DNA of 64,000 nucleotides from Vibrio aerogenes. Lineage in GTDB: Bacteria; Pseudomonadota; Gammaproteobacteria; Enterobacterales; Vibrionaceae. Shown piece after piece: positions 53,654-62,900 of the stretch. The notes under the pieces are model-generated. The model saw only the letters and a program-made list of their open reading frames with translations, did no database searches and had not been told where the DNA came from. Position 1 is the first letter of the stretch, and each line of letters opens with the position of its first letter. The stretch is from NCBI RefSeq assembly GCF_024346755.1, contig NZ_AP024862.1, positions 1,054,001-1,118,000 of the forward strand, read 5' to 3'. The position numbers were made by a program, and so were the translations under genes.

Positions 53654-54136
53654 TTATTTATCTATTAAGTAAAGTGTATTTGGAGGACAACTATTTACAC
53701 AATCAGCAACGACAATATTTTCAAATGACTCAATAGAAACATGTTTTATTTGCTCTATTTCATCGCAGAAACTAATTGAAAAACCTAGTTCTCGCACACA
53801 ATTTTTTTGCACTAGGCATTTAATGATCTTCGTGATTTCAAAAACTCTGTCCTTTAGCATCGAGGGAAACTTCTTCTGAAAGTCACTCTCTGATACATCA
53901 TTTGGATCGTAGTCTTCTTCCTCAAGCAATATAGTTGCAGTGTTAGATGTATTCGAATCTGATATTACAAACTGAGTAATATCGTTTCGCTGCAAATGAC
54001 TTTCAGGATAGTTATACAATTTTAACTCATCCGTAAATTTAAACCCGAAAGGTGTCACTTGCTGCACATCTCGCTCTAAATCTATCAATTCATTTTTTGG
54101 GACTGAATTTATATACCCGATAATCGTTTCACTCAT
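53654..54136 (-). CDS. Hypothetical protein, putative orphan immunity gene
   Basis: The 160-residue acidic protein (MSETIIGYINSVPKNELIDL, RDVQQVTPFGFKFTDELKLY) has no signal or membrane segment. AT-rich codon use and the position among immunity genes suggest an immunity protein without a toxin partner. Family not recognised. The frame starts 40 bp from the truncated RNA copy C. Confidence 0.6.
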   Translation of the reverse strand: MSETIIGYINSVPKNELIDLERDVQQVTPFGFKFTDELKLYNYPESHLQRNDITQFVISDSNTSNTATILLEEEDYDPNDVSESDFQKKFPSMLKDRVFEITKIIKCLVQKNCVRELGFSISFCDEIEQIKHVSIESFENIVVADCVNSCPPNTLYLIDK

Positions 54137-54171
54137 TATTCACTTATCCAAGGGCCAATAGGAGTACCACT

Positions 54172-54230
54172 TTCAGTTCCTAACCTCGCTCAGCTCGCCA
54201 CCCAGAGCGTAGGAACCTTTGTGTAGCGAT
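54172..54230 (+). ncRNA. Structured-RNA-like leader, copy C (5'-truncated)
   Basis: Only the 3' part of the leader is present: helix GTTCCTA (54176-54182) / TAGGAAC (54210-54216) and the crossing pair TCGCCA (54195-54200) / TAGCGA (54224-54229, one mismatch). The bases differ from A and B while the helix is kept. The 5' half appears to have been replaced by the immunity-like gene. Confidence 0.45.
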
Positions 54231-54266
54231 TTCTATTAATTGTCACAATACGTAGAGAGGCTCACT

Positions 54267-54515
54267 ATGCCTAAATCAAACTATTTCCATCAAGCCAAAC
54301 TCACCCCGGAGCAGGAAAAACGGCGCTTCAATCCTCAAGAACCACAAGTCAATGACACCGACTTGAATATTCACCTCAAAGCCCGCGAATATCTGATGTT
54401 GATGCAGGCCGTTCTTTCCAGTCATCCCCAGATTGAATACCGGGATTTATGGCAAATTCAGGTATTTATTCATAATTTGATCACCGAATCAGAACGTGAA
54501 TATCTGGCTGGGTAA
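54267..54515 (+). CDS. 82-residue protein of unknown function, module copy C
   Basis: The N-terminus MPKSNYFHQAKLTPEQEKRR combines the start of copy A with the body of copy B; the rest is nearly identical to both. AGAGAGG precedes the ATG. It is followed by the shared downstream segment and then a symE tail. Confidence 0.75.
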   Translation: MPKSNYFHQAKLTPEQEKRRFNPQEPQVNDTDLNIHLKAREYLMLMQAVLSSHPQIEYRDLWQIQVFIHNLITESEREYLAG

Positions 54516-54642
54516 GTTCAGCCAACTACTGCGCTTTTGTTCTTTTTTGGTGAGAAGCCCATCATTTTATTCCTCTGGTGAAAAATGACAGTTTAGCCCG
54601 GTTAATTTTGAGAGGTTAGGTGGGGTTGCCCGGACGCTTACA

Positions 54643-54684
54643 TTGCGCGAGCAACTGGCACAGTTAAAAGCGGCGCTGGGGTGA
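54643..54684 (+). pseudogene. symE 3' remnant
   Basis: The codons for LREQLAQLKAALG-stop match the last residues of SymE at 45574-45837 (LREQLAQLKAALE). The 5' part is missing. A hairpin (54700-54721) follows as after the intact gene. Confidence 0.8.
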
Positions 54685-54743
54685 GTTGAGTGAGTCAATA
54701 GCCGGGATGGTGATCCCGGCTGTTAATGAAGTGCAGATAAACA

Positions 54744-55217
54744 TTAATCATATGCTTCATCTTCATCAACCAATGAATTAGTAAAATCTTCAAATGACTG
54801 ACAAATAAATCTCTTATTTCTATTCATATTTTCGTGATTGTCTAAATCTTCACACCATCTATCTACTGCATAAAAAAATATTTCATTCATTTTATTTATA
54901 CAAATATAATTACCACCCCAATCAACAGCGAATGGTAATAAATCACTCGGCAGGTAGTTTTTTTGTACTCCTTTCTGATATGTATCTTCCATATTATTTT
55001 CAGTGCCACATGGATATTTCACATGCAAAAAAGAGGAAATACATATTGGATCGAATTCCTTATGAGCAGGAAAATGATCGGGGTCAGGTTCCCCACCGTT
55101 GTTCTTTAAATAAAAGTTTTTAAATTGTTCCGGAAGCTCAAAACCTATTATTTTCTCCAAGTTCAAAAGGTCACCAAGAGCTAATTGTCTTCCCGTATTC
55201 TCTAATTTTATGTTCAT
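54744..55217 (-). CDS. SMI1/KNR4 (SUKH) family immunity protein
   Basis: The 157-residue protein has the SUKH pattern: LGDLLNLEKIIGFELPEQFKNFYLKNNGGEP at the start (LPEQFKNFYLKNNGG is the family hallmark), then LLPFAVDWGGNYICINK and a C-terminal FEDFTNSL. SUKH proteins neutralise many nuclease toxins. No rhs toxin immediately precedes it, so it is an orphan kept after cassette exchange. Confidence 0.88.
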   Translation of the reverse strand: MNIKLENTGRQLALGDLLNLEKIIGFELPEQFKNFYLKNNGGEPDPDHFPAHKEFDPICISSFLHVKYPCGTENNMEDTYQKGVQKNYLPSDLLPFAVDWGGNYICINKMNEIFFYAVDRWCEDLDNHENMNRNKRFICQSFEDFTNSLVDEDEAYD

Positions 55218-55260
55218 TATTCTTACTTATTACTAACACTTTGAGTGTATATATTTTGAA

Positions 55261-55290
55261 CCGGATTTGAGACCGGCACACAAGTCACCG
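55261..55290 (+). pseudogene. symE internal remnant
   Basis: CCGGATTTGAGACCGGCACA and the following CAAGTCACCG encode the SymE core GFETGTQVT. It marks a former symE copy between two SUKH genes. Confidence 0.65.
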
Positions 55291-55303
55291 GCTATATCGA
55301 TTT

Positions 55304-55756
55304 TTATTCTGTTCTCAGTTCCACATATTCTTCTAAGAAAAGTTCAAAAGAATCATACATTGTTTTATCTGGTTCCTGCTTGAACAGATTATAACTAACG
55401 ATCTTACCAAATTCGTCCGGCAATAAATTGATACACCAACAGACCTCATCTTCCCTAAAATATATAACGGCAAAATAATCAGGTAATCCAAATTCTTTTC
55501 TGCAATAAAATGTATCAAACAGCATGCCACCATGAGATTCTGTTAATGCATCATCAGAAATGATTCCGGATATATTTTCTTCTACAGTACCACCCCCGCC
55601 AACTAAGCGGAAAAAACTATTTAATGATTCAGGAAGTATCGCCCCTAACTCCGACTCTAAGAGGTGGATCTGTTCATCACTTGCCTGTCCTAACCAAAAC
55701 ACTTCGTCATCAGCATTATTATTTAAATGATTAACCAACTCAGCGATTGTTTTCAC
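55304..55756 (-). CDS. SMI1/KNR4 (SUKH) family immunity protein
   Basis: GTG 55756 is preferred since GAGG lies 5 bases upstream; the frame reaches 55804 through hydrophobic sequence that does not fit the family. The product of about 150 residues has the SUKH start (DEQIHLLESELGAILPESLNSFFRLVGGGG in pieces) and a later LPDYFAVIYFREDEVCWCINL. Orphan immunity gene. Confidence 0.82.
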   Translation of the reverse strand: MKTIAELVNHLNNNADDEVFWLGQASDEQIHLLESELGAILPESLNSFFRLVGGGGTVEENISGIISDDALTESHGGMLFDTFYCRKEFGLPDYFAVIYFREDEVCWCINLLPDEFGKIVSYNLFKQEPDKTMYDSFELFLEEYVELRTE

Positions 55757-55805
55757 TATTACCTCGTAAATGAGTAATATATCTAATACTATCAAATTAG
55801 GCATA

Positions 55806-56168
55806 TCACGTACGAATCAATGAGTATATATCTTGAGCCGCCTCCTCCATTGGGATGCTACCTAATGCCCCTAAATCTAGGCTATAAATCTTATCATCAC
55901 TACTTTTTAATCTGATAAAATAGCCCAAGTCCCCATCCTGACCAATCATGAAATATTCCGGAGCATATATATGAACTTCATATGTTTCATTTCTCTCTTC
56001 AAGATCAAAACAATTATAAAAATATACAAAATCTCCATTATATATTTCAATTTCATACGGCTCATTATCTTTAATATTCTCTTTAAGATATCGTCTATAT
56101 AATAAAGGAAATTTAGCTGACAATTTTTTCTCGATTGACACTATTGCTAATTCTATTTTGTTACTCAT
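55806..56168 (-). CDS. SUKH-like immunity protein
   Basis: The 120-residue protein (LSAKFPLLYRRYLKENI, YAPEYFMIGQDGDLGYFIRL) follows the short SUKH pattern, with the APEYFMIGQDGD segment typical of SMI1/KNR4 proteins. It is AT-rich and reads with its neighbours. No cognate toxin is adjacent. Confidence 0.75.
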   Translation of the reverse strand: MSNKIELAIVSIEKKLSAKFPLLYRRYLKENIKDNEPYEIEIYNGDFVYFYNCFDLEERNETYEVHIYAPEYFMIGQDGDLGYFIRLKSSDDKIYSLDLGALGSIPMEEAAQDIYSLIRT

Positions 56169-56219
56169 AAAATTACTTTATATATCAAAGAATAAGGTGT
56201 AGTTGCACGGACGCTTACA

Positions 56220-56261
56220 TTGCGCGAGCAACTGGCACAGTTAAAAGCGGCGCTGGGGTGA
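56220..56261 (+). pseudogene. symE 3' remnant
   Basis: Identical to the remnant at 54643-54684 (LREQLAQLKAALG-stop) and again followed by a hairpin (56274-56301). The preceding GCACGGACGCTTAC is also shared. Confidence 0.8.
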
Positions 56262-56355
56262 GTTGAATGAGTCAAAAGCCGGGGTGGTGTTCCCGGCTTT
56301 TGGTTGTAGTACCGTTTCAGATAAGCACCTAGTTCGGAAATTCAACTAGCTCCTA

Positions 56356-56793
56356 TTAATTTTTATACAACCTGCTAATGAATTTTTCGAATTTTTCTGA
56401 GATCTGGAAAAAACTCTCACCATCACAGTCATAAAGATAAATATGACCATAATCACCTTCTTTTAACGAAATGAAAATAGTATGACCACCATCATCATAT
56501 GCGAAAGGTACATATTCTCCTTCTTGATATTCTTCACCTGTGTCTGGGTTCTCAATAGATTCAATGTCAGATACAAGTTGTTCAATTGTAACTTTCCCAT
56601 ATTTTATAGGGTTAAAGCCACCGACAGGTAAACCCCATAAATCATTTTCTACATCTTCCTCTGCTAAAAAACCACCATTGATTCTTATATAATGCTCTTT
56701 AAAGGATAATGGTAACTTAGCGGAAAAAAGTTTCTCAAATTCTGTATATTCATCTTCAGTTAATTTTTTTTCATAATGAACAAGCTCAACCAC
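56356..56793 (-). CDS. SMI1/KNR4 (SUKH) immunity protein, partner of the Rhs2 WHH toxin
   Basis: The 145-residue protein starts at GTG 56793 with GGAG about 8 bases upstream. It shows the SUKH hallmarks FSAKLPLSFKEHYIRINGGF, LWGLPVGGFNPIKYG and VPFAYDDGGHTIFISL. It begins 12 bp after the stop of the rhs2 tail, so it should neutralise that nuclease. SUKH proteins are common partners of HNH-type toxins. Confidence 0.88.
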   Translation of the reverse strand: MVELVHYEKKLTEDEYTEFEKLFSAKLPLSFKEHYIRINGGFLAEEDVENDLWGLPVGGFNPIKYGKVTIEQLVSDIESIENPDTGEEYQEGEYVPFAYDDGGHTIFISLKEGDYGHIYLYDCDGESFFQISEKFEKFISRLYKN

Positions 56794-56805
56794 AATTCAT
56801 CTCCT

Positions 56806-59326
56806 CTACCATTTTTTAAACAAATACTTTTTACCTGTTGCTTTTTTATACTGACTGACCCCACCAGAATGCTGAATTCCATTATGTGCATCAACCCTTA
56901 CTAATTGCATTGTGCCCTGATTTGTAACAGGATCATAATCATCCAAATGGTGCCAGACATATTTATCACCATTAAGACTAGGTGTAGATTTTTGACCAAA
57001 CCCTTTCATACTAGCTGCTTCAAAATCCGCATGATAATCTCCTGTGTAATCAATTTTGACAATTGATTCTACAGGAGAACCGTCTGGCTTAAATCTTTCA
57101 GGATTCGAATATAACGCATTACTCTCGGAGTAATCTAACCCTCCATTATCATTACGTTTTACTCCTGAAAAGCCTCTTTCTTTCAGCTTCCCAATCGGGC
57201 ATTTAGCCAATCCCAACGGATCGATATATCCAACTGGATTATCCACATACCCCTGCGGCCTCAGTCCCCCCGCAAAGCCAGCAGGATCAGGACTCAAATA
57301 CTGACCACTGTCCGCATCAAAATAACGGTTAAGATTATAATAGAGACCGGACTCACTGTCTTCTATCTGCCCCTGATAACGCAGGTCACAGGTGATCGCA
57401 TCATTGGCGACCTGCTCTAAATAACCCCGGTTGACCTGAGTGCGCTGCTGCTGGTATTTGCCCCACAGATGCTGGTCGCCCTGCCACTGAATTTCCCCGT
57501 CCGGGGTGCATAGCTCCTGCGGCGTGCCCGCATGGTCGGTGACAATATAATGCAGCCTTTCCCGGCCGGTGTCATGGTCAGTGGTGATTTGTGCCAGCGG
57601 CCGGAAGGTGTCCGGTTCATACAGATATTCCGTGCTTTGCAGCTGCGTGCCATCAGCGGTAATTTTGCTCTGCTGAACTACCGTGTTGCCATCCCACAGA
57701 TAATGCGTTTGGGTTTGGGTGCGTTCACATTCTTTGGCAATTCTGCGCCCGAACGGATCGTAGCGGTAGCGGTAACGGGTGCCGTCCGGCAGCTCGATAT
57801 GCGTCAGCCGGTCTTCATCGTTCCAGATAAATTTTGTGGTTTGTGGCCGGAAACCGTCTTTGCTTTCGGTTTTGGTGGTGACCCGGCCGCATTCGTCGTA
57901 AACATATTTGAAGCGCCCGGTTTCAACCACCCGCCCGGCGTTATCATACTGTTTGGTTTGTCGTTTCAGCCGCTCATCGGCCATCGACACCACATTGCCC
58001 GAGTATTCACTGCCGGTGCCGGTTTCATTGAGGTTCAGCTCGCTGTCGTAACCAAACAGCTGCACAAAGCTGGCTTTGGTTTCCCACGATTTTCGCTGAC
58101 GCACCGCACTGATTTGCCCGTTCGGGTTGAGGGTAAATTCGGTGTGGCCGCGGCGTTTATCCTCAATCGCCGTCAGCTGGTCCAGCGCGTCGTACTGATA
58201 TTGCCGCAGCACCGTGCCGCGCCCGGCGGGGGCGTAACCCGCCCCTAAACGCTGATGGGTTAACAGCCCGGTCGCACTCCAGTCATGGAACAGACCAAAA
58301 CCGGCCTCACTGGTACGGGCCGATTCCTGACCACTGGCATGATAGGCGAATTTCAGCGGGTCGTGCTCACCCATATGCAGCTGCATTAATTGTTGCTGCT
58401 GCCACTGATAGGCGCGGGTGGTTTGAGTGCCGTTCATGGCTGTGCGTCTTCCCGCCGCATCGTATTCATGGGTGATCGGCGTGCCGTTAAGGTTTTCACT
58501 CAGCAGCAGTCCCGCCGGGCTGTACTGCATCTCCACCCAGGCATCGCCGTTTTCTGCATATTTCAGCCGCGCCGCTTCATCATATTCATACCAGCTTTTG
58601 CCGGTCGGATTGTTGTGAGGGTCAAAGCTTTGGGCTTCCAGCAAACGCCCGCACGGATCGTACTGGTAGTGATAATGATGGCCGTCCGGTTTGGTGCGTT
58701 TCACCATCCGCCCGGCCGGGTCGTAACTGAACTGCTCTTTGCGGCCGTCGTAATGACGCTCGCTGCTGATGCGGCCCAGCGTATCGAACTCGTACAACCA
58801 CTGGTCGCCTTTGCTGTTGGTCACGCCGGCGAATTCACCTTCCGCATTGTAGTGATAATACGTGGTGGCCCCCAGCGCATCGGTGACCGATTTCAGCCGG
58901 TCAAAAGCGCCATATTCAAAGCGCTGGGGATGGCCGAGGGCGTCGGTGACTTCGGTCAGGTTGCCTTCAATATCATAGTTAAAGCTGGCCGTGGTGCCGT
59001 CTTCATAAATCACCTGCGACGGCTGACTGTGTTTGCCGTCGTAACACCAGCGACGGACCTGTTTGTTGTCGCTCTCGCGCTTGATTAACCGGTCCAGTAC
59101 GTCGTAGTGGAACGTCATCCCGTATCCGGTCGCTGGTTCAAGCCGGGTCAGCTGGCCGCGTTCGTTGTACTGATACCGGGTGGTACTGCCGTCCGGTCCG
59201 GTGACCGACTCGCGCAGTCCGTTTGAAGTATAGGTGTAGCGCCATTGCCGCCCGTCCGGGTCGGTGATTTGGGTCACATCGCCCTGCCGGTTATGTTCAT
59301 ACAGCCACTGCGCCCCGGCGGGATTC
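56806..59326 (-). pseudogene. Displaced Rhs2 C-terminal half with WHH-type nuclease toxin
   Basis: The frame opens mid-repeat at about 59326: the rhs core starts abruptly at NPAGAQWLYEHN with no start codon or N-terminal region, joined to a symE-type tail sequence. The longest start-like codon is GTG 59277. It carries YD repeats, the core end (DPAGFAGG, DPLGL) and a toxin of about 134 residues with DYHADFEAASMKGFGQKS, YVWHHLDDYDP, MQLVRVDAHNGIQHSGGVS. The WHH motif and GIQHSGG mark the HNH/EndoVII WHH nuclease family. It is an orphan cassette that may be silent until recombined onto the full rhs3 gene, with its SUKH partner downstream. Confidence 0.88.
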
Positions 59327-59342
59327 AGTGAGTTGAGTATAA

Positions 59343-59370
59343 AACAGCCGGGATGGTGATCCCGGCTGTT
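59343..59370. terminator. Hairpin at the Rhs2 junction
   Basis: AACAGCCGGGAT and ATCCCGGCTGTT pair around GGTG. This is the cassette-end hairpin of the symE tail type, now fused upstream of the truncated rhs2. The flanking 59371-59510 shows no gene. Confidence 0.7.
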
Positions 59371-59510
59371 GGTTTAAAGATGTCTCATTTGAGTATTTAT
59401 TTTCTAGCTTGATGAATGCGGCATAAAATTATAAACAGTCTCCTTAATTCTTAAGGTCCAATCTATATGAAACCGTTTATTCCTAAATTAGCTGCGGAAT
59501 CTCGAATATA

Positions 59511-59957
59511 TTATTTTTGATATTTATTATATAACTCTATTTCGGCTCGTATATAATCACTAAATAAATAGTCTGTCTTTTTAATTTCTTCTCCTTCCGT
59601 ATAGCAATAAACTCTTGGATTATCATTTCGCTCTAAAAAAAACAAAGATGAATATCCTTGATGCAATAAGAATGCAAACATGCCTTCAGGAACTTTTATC
59701 CCATTTTCATCCATTAATTCAATGGTACACTCATTTATATCATCTAATTCATCATATAGTACATCAGTTCCTTTTTTAAAATCCCCCGATGATATTCCAA
59801 GTAGAGAGAGATATATTTTATAATATTCTGGCAATAGCCCATATTTATTTTCTAGATCAGATAGTTGATTATTACTACATCCTTTTACAGCACCATCTTT
59901 AATTTCCAAAACTGATATAAAGTCATTAATCATATTAATAAATTTATCTTTATTCAC
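59511..59957 (-). CDS. SUKH-family immunity protein, partner of Rhs3
   Basis: The 148-residue protein (NNQLSDLENKYGLLPEYYKIY, LSLLGISSGDF, MFAFLLHQGYSSLFFLE) fits the SMI1/KNR4 fold family. GTG 59957 is used: GGGGATAA, which includes the rhs3 stop codon, serves as its ribosome-binding site, tying translation of the two genes together. It should neutralise the deaminase-like Rhs3 toxin. Confidence 0.82.
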   Translation of the reverse strand: MNKDKFINMINDFISVLEIKDGAVKGCSNNQLSDLENKYGLLPEYYKIYLSLLGISSGDFKKGTDVLYDELDDINECTIELMDENGIKVPEGMFAFLLHQGYSSLFFLERNDNPRVYCYTEGEEIKKTDYLFSDYIRAEIELYNKYQK

Positions 59958-59961
59958 TTGG

Positions 59962-62900
59962 TTATCCCCATATCACATTCACTTCAATATTTGGATACAT
60001 CTTTTTAAATTGATTTATTACTTCAGAACATGACGGACAACATTCCAACTCAGAGTACAAATCAATTTTTCCTGTTGCAGATGTCGGATATTTACTAGCT
60101 ATATGCTCAAATATTTTGACTTCTGAGTCAAAAGCTCTATCGTGGCCAACTTCAAATGTAGAGAATTTTCTATTATCTACATCTGGAATTTTTACAAATG
60201 GTGCGTCATTTGTATTCTTTCCACTTACGGCATCGGCCATACCCTTTTCTCCATTAATTTCATAGTCAGAAGTCGCAATATTTCTTTTCTTTCCGACATT
60301 TCCGCTATCTCTATACTGCTTAGCTCTTCCTTTTGGACATTTTGCTAACCCCAACGGATCAGCCCATTCCATCGGATTATCTACGTAAGCCTGCGGCCTT
60401 AATCCCCCCGCAAACCCAATAGGATCAGGACTTAAATACTGCCCGCTCTCCGCATCATAATAACGGTTGAGATTATAATAGAGACCGGACTCCCTGTCTT
60501 CTATCTGGCCCTGATAACGCAGGTCGCAGGTGATCGCATCATTGGCGACCTGCTCTAAATAACCCCGGTTCACCTGGGTGCGCTGCTGCTGGTATTTGCC
60601 CCATAAATGCTGGTCACCCTGCCACTGAATTTCCCCGTCCGGGGTGCACAGCTCCTGCGGCGTGCCCGCATGGTCGGTGACAATATAATGCAAACGCTCG
60701 CGGCCGGTGTCATGGTCGGTGGTAATTTGCGCCAGCGGGCGGAAGGTGTCCGGCTCATAAAGATATTCGGTGCTTTGCAGCTGCGTCCCGTCCGCCGTCA
60801 TTTTGCTCTGCTGAACCACCGTGTTGCCATCCCACAGATAATGCGTTTCTGTCTGGGTTTTGAGGCACTCTTTGGCAATTCTGCGCCCGAACGGATCGTA
60901 GCGGTAGCGGTAACGGGTGCCGTCCGGCAGCTCGATATGCGTCAGCCGGTCTTCATCGTTCCAGATAAATTTTGTGGTTTGTGGCCGGAAACCGTCTTTG
61001 CTTTCGGTTTTGGTGGTGACCCGGCCGCATTCGTCGTAAACATATTTGAAGCGCCCGGTTTCAACCACCCGCCCGGCGTTATCATACTGTTTGGTTTGTC
61101 GTTTCAGCCGCTCATCGGCCATCGACACCACATTGCCCGAGTATTCACTGCCGGTGCCGGTTTCATTGAGGTTCAGCTCGCTGTCGTAACCAAACAGCTG
61201 CACAAAGCTGGCTTTGGTTTCCCACGATTTTCGCTGACGCACCGCACTGATTTGCCCGTTCGGGTTGAGGGTAAATTCGGTGTGGCCGCGGCGTTTATCC
61301 TCAATCGCCGTCAGCTGGTCCAGCGCGTCGTACTGATATTGCCGCAGCACCGTGCCGCGCCCGGCGGGGGCGTAACCCGCCCCTAAACGCTGATGGGTTA
61401 ACAGCCCGGTCGCACTCCAGTCATGGAACAGACCAAAACCGGCCTCACTGGTACGGGCCGATTCCTGACCACTGGCATGATAGGCGAATTTCAGCGGGTC
61501 GTGCTCACCCATATGCAGCTGCATTAATTGTTGCTGCTGCCACTGATAGGCGCGGGTGGTTTGAGTGCCGTTCATGGCTGTGCGTCTTCCCGCCGCATCG
61601 TATTCATGGGTGATCGGCGTGCCGTTAAGGTTTTCACTCAGCAGCAGTCCCGCCGGGCTGTACTGCATCTCCACCCAGGCATCGCCGTTTTCTGCATATT
61701 TCAGCCGCGCCGCTTCATCATATTCATACCAGCTTTTGCCGGTCGGATTGTTGTGAGGGTCAAAGCTTTGGGCTTCCAGCAAACGCCCGCACGGATCGTA
61801 CTGGTAGTGATAATGATGGCCGTCCGGTTTGGTGCGTTTCACCATCCGCCCGGCCGGGTCGTAACTGAACTGCTCTTTGCGGCCGTCGTAATGACGCTCG
61901 CTGCTGATGCGGCCCAGCGTATCGAACTCGTACAACCACTGGTCGCCTTTGCTGTTGGTCACTCCGGCAAATTCGGCTTCCACATTATAGTGATAACGGG
62001 TTGTCGCACCGGTCGGATCCGTCACGGCACGCAGTTTATCAAACGCCCCATATTCAAACCGGCGGGTATGACCCAGCGTGTCGGTCACACTGGTTAAATT
62101 GCCTTCGATATCATAACTGAAGCGGGCCGTGGTGCCGTCCTCATAAATAATTTGTGAGGGCGTCAGCTGTTTGCCTTCATAACACCAGCGCCGCACCTGT
62201 TTATTGTCGCTCTCGCGTTTGATCAACCGGTCCAGTACATCGTAGTAGAACGTCATCCCGTATCCGGTCGCCGGTTCAAGCCTGTGCGGCAAACCCTGAT
62301 CGTTATACTGCCAGCGGGTGACGCTGCCATCCGGCCCGGTCACACTGTCGCGCAGGCCGCGTGAGGTATACGTCTGAAGCCACTGCCGCCCGTCCGGGTC
62401 GGTCACTTTAGTCACATCACCCTGCTTATTATGTTCATACAGCCACTGCGCCCCGGCGGGATTGGTATAAGCGGTCAGCCAGCCTTTGTCGTTATAGGTG
62501 TAAGTGTGCGCCGTGCCGTCCGGCAGGGTCACCGAGGTCACATTGCCCCATTCGTCGTACTGATAAGTATTCGTCTCACCCAGCGGATTGGTTTCACTGA
62601 CAAGTTTATCGCCCTGCCAGTGTTGTGCTGAACGATGGCCTTCCGGGTCAACAATGGCTTCCGCCCGGTACGCTTCATTGAGATGAAATTCGGTGATCCC
62701 GCCAAAGGTACTTTTATGATAGTGGATGCGCTTTTCATCGTCGTAACGGACCTGTCCGCTCCAGTAGCCCTCCGCACAGCGGTTATCCGTCACCCGCCCC
62801 TGCTCATCATAATCATGCTCAGCCCAGGTTTTCGCCAAATCCTGCCAGCGGGTGAGATAGCCTTCCGGACTGTACTGATAGTCAAAGTTACGTCCCGGCT

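Noticed and set aside
45082..54515. Retron, CRISPR or type III toxin-antitoxin RNA
   Set aside because: There is no reverse transcriptase, no regular spacer-repeat array, and no tandem 35-50-nt repeats before a ToxN-like gene.
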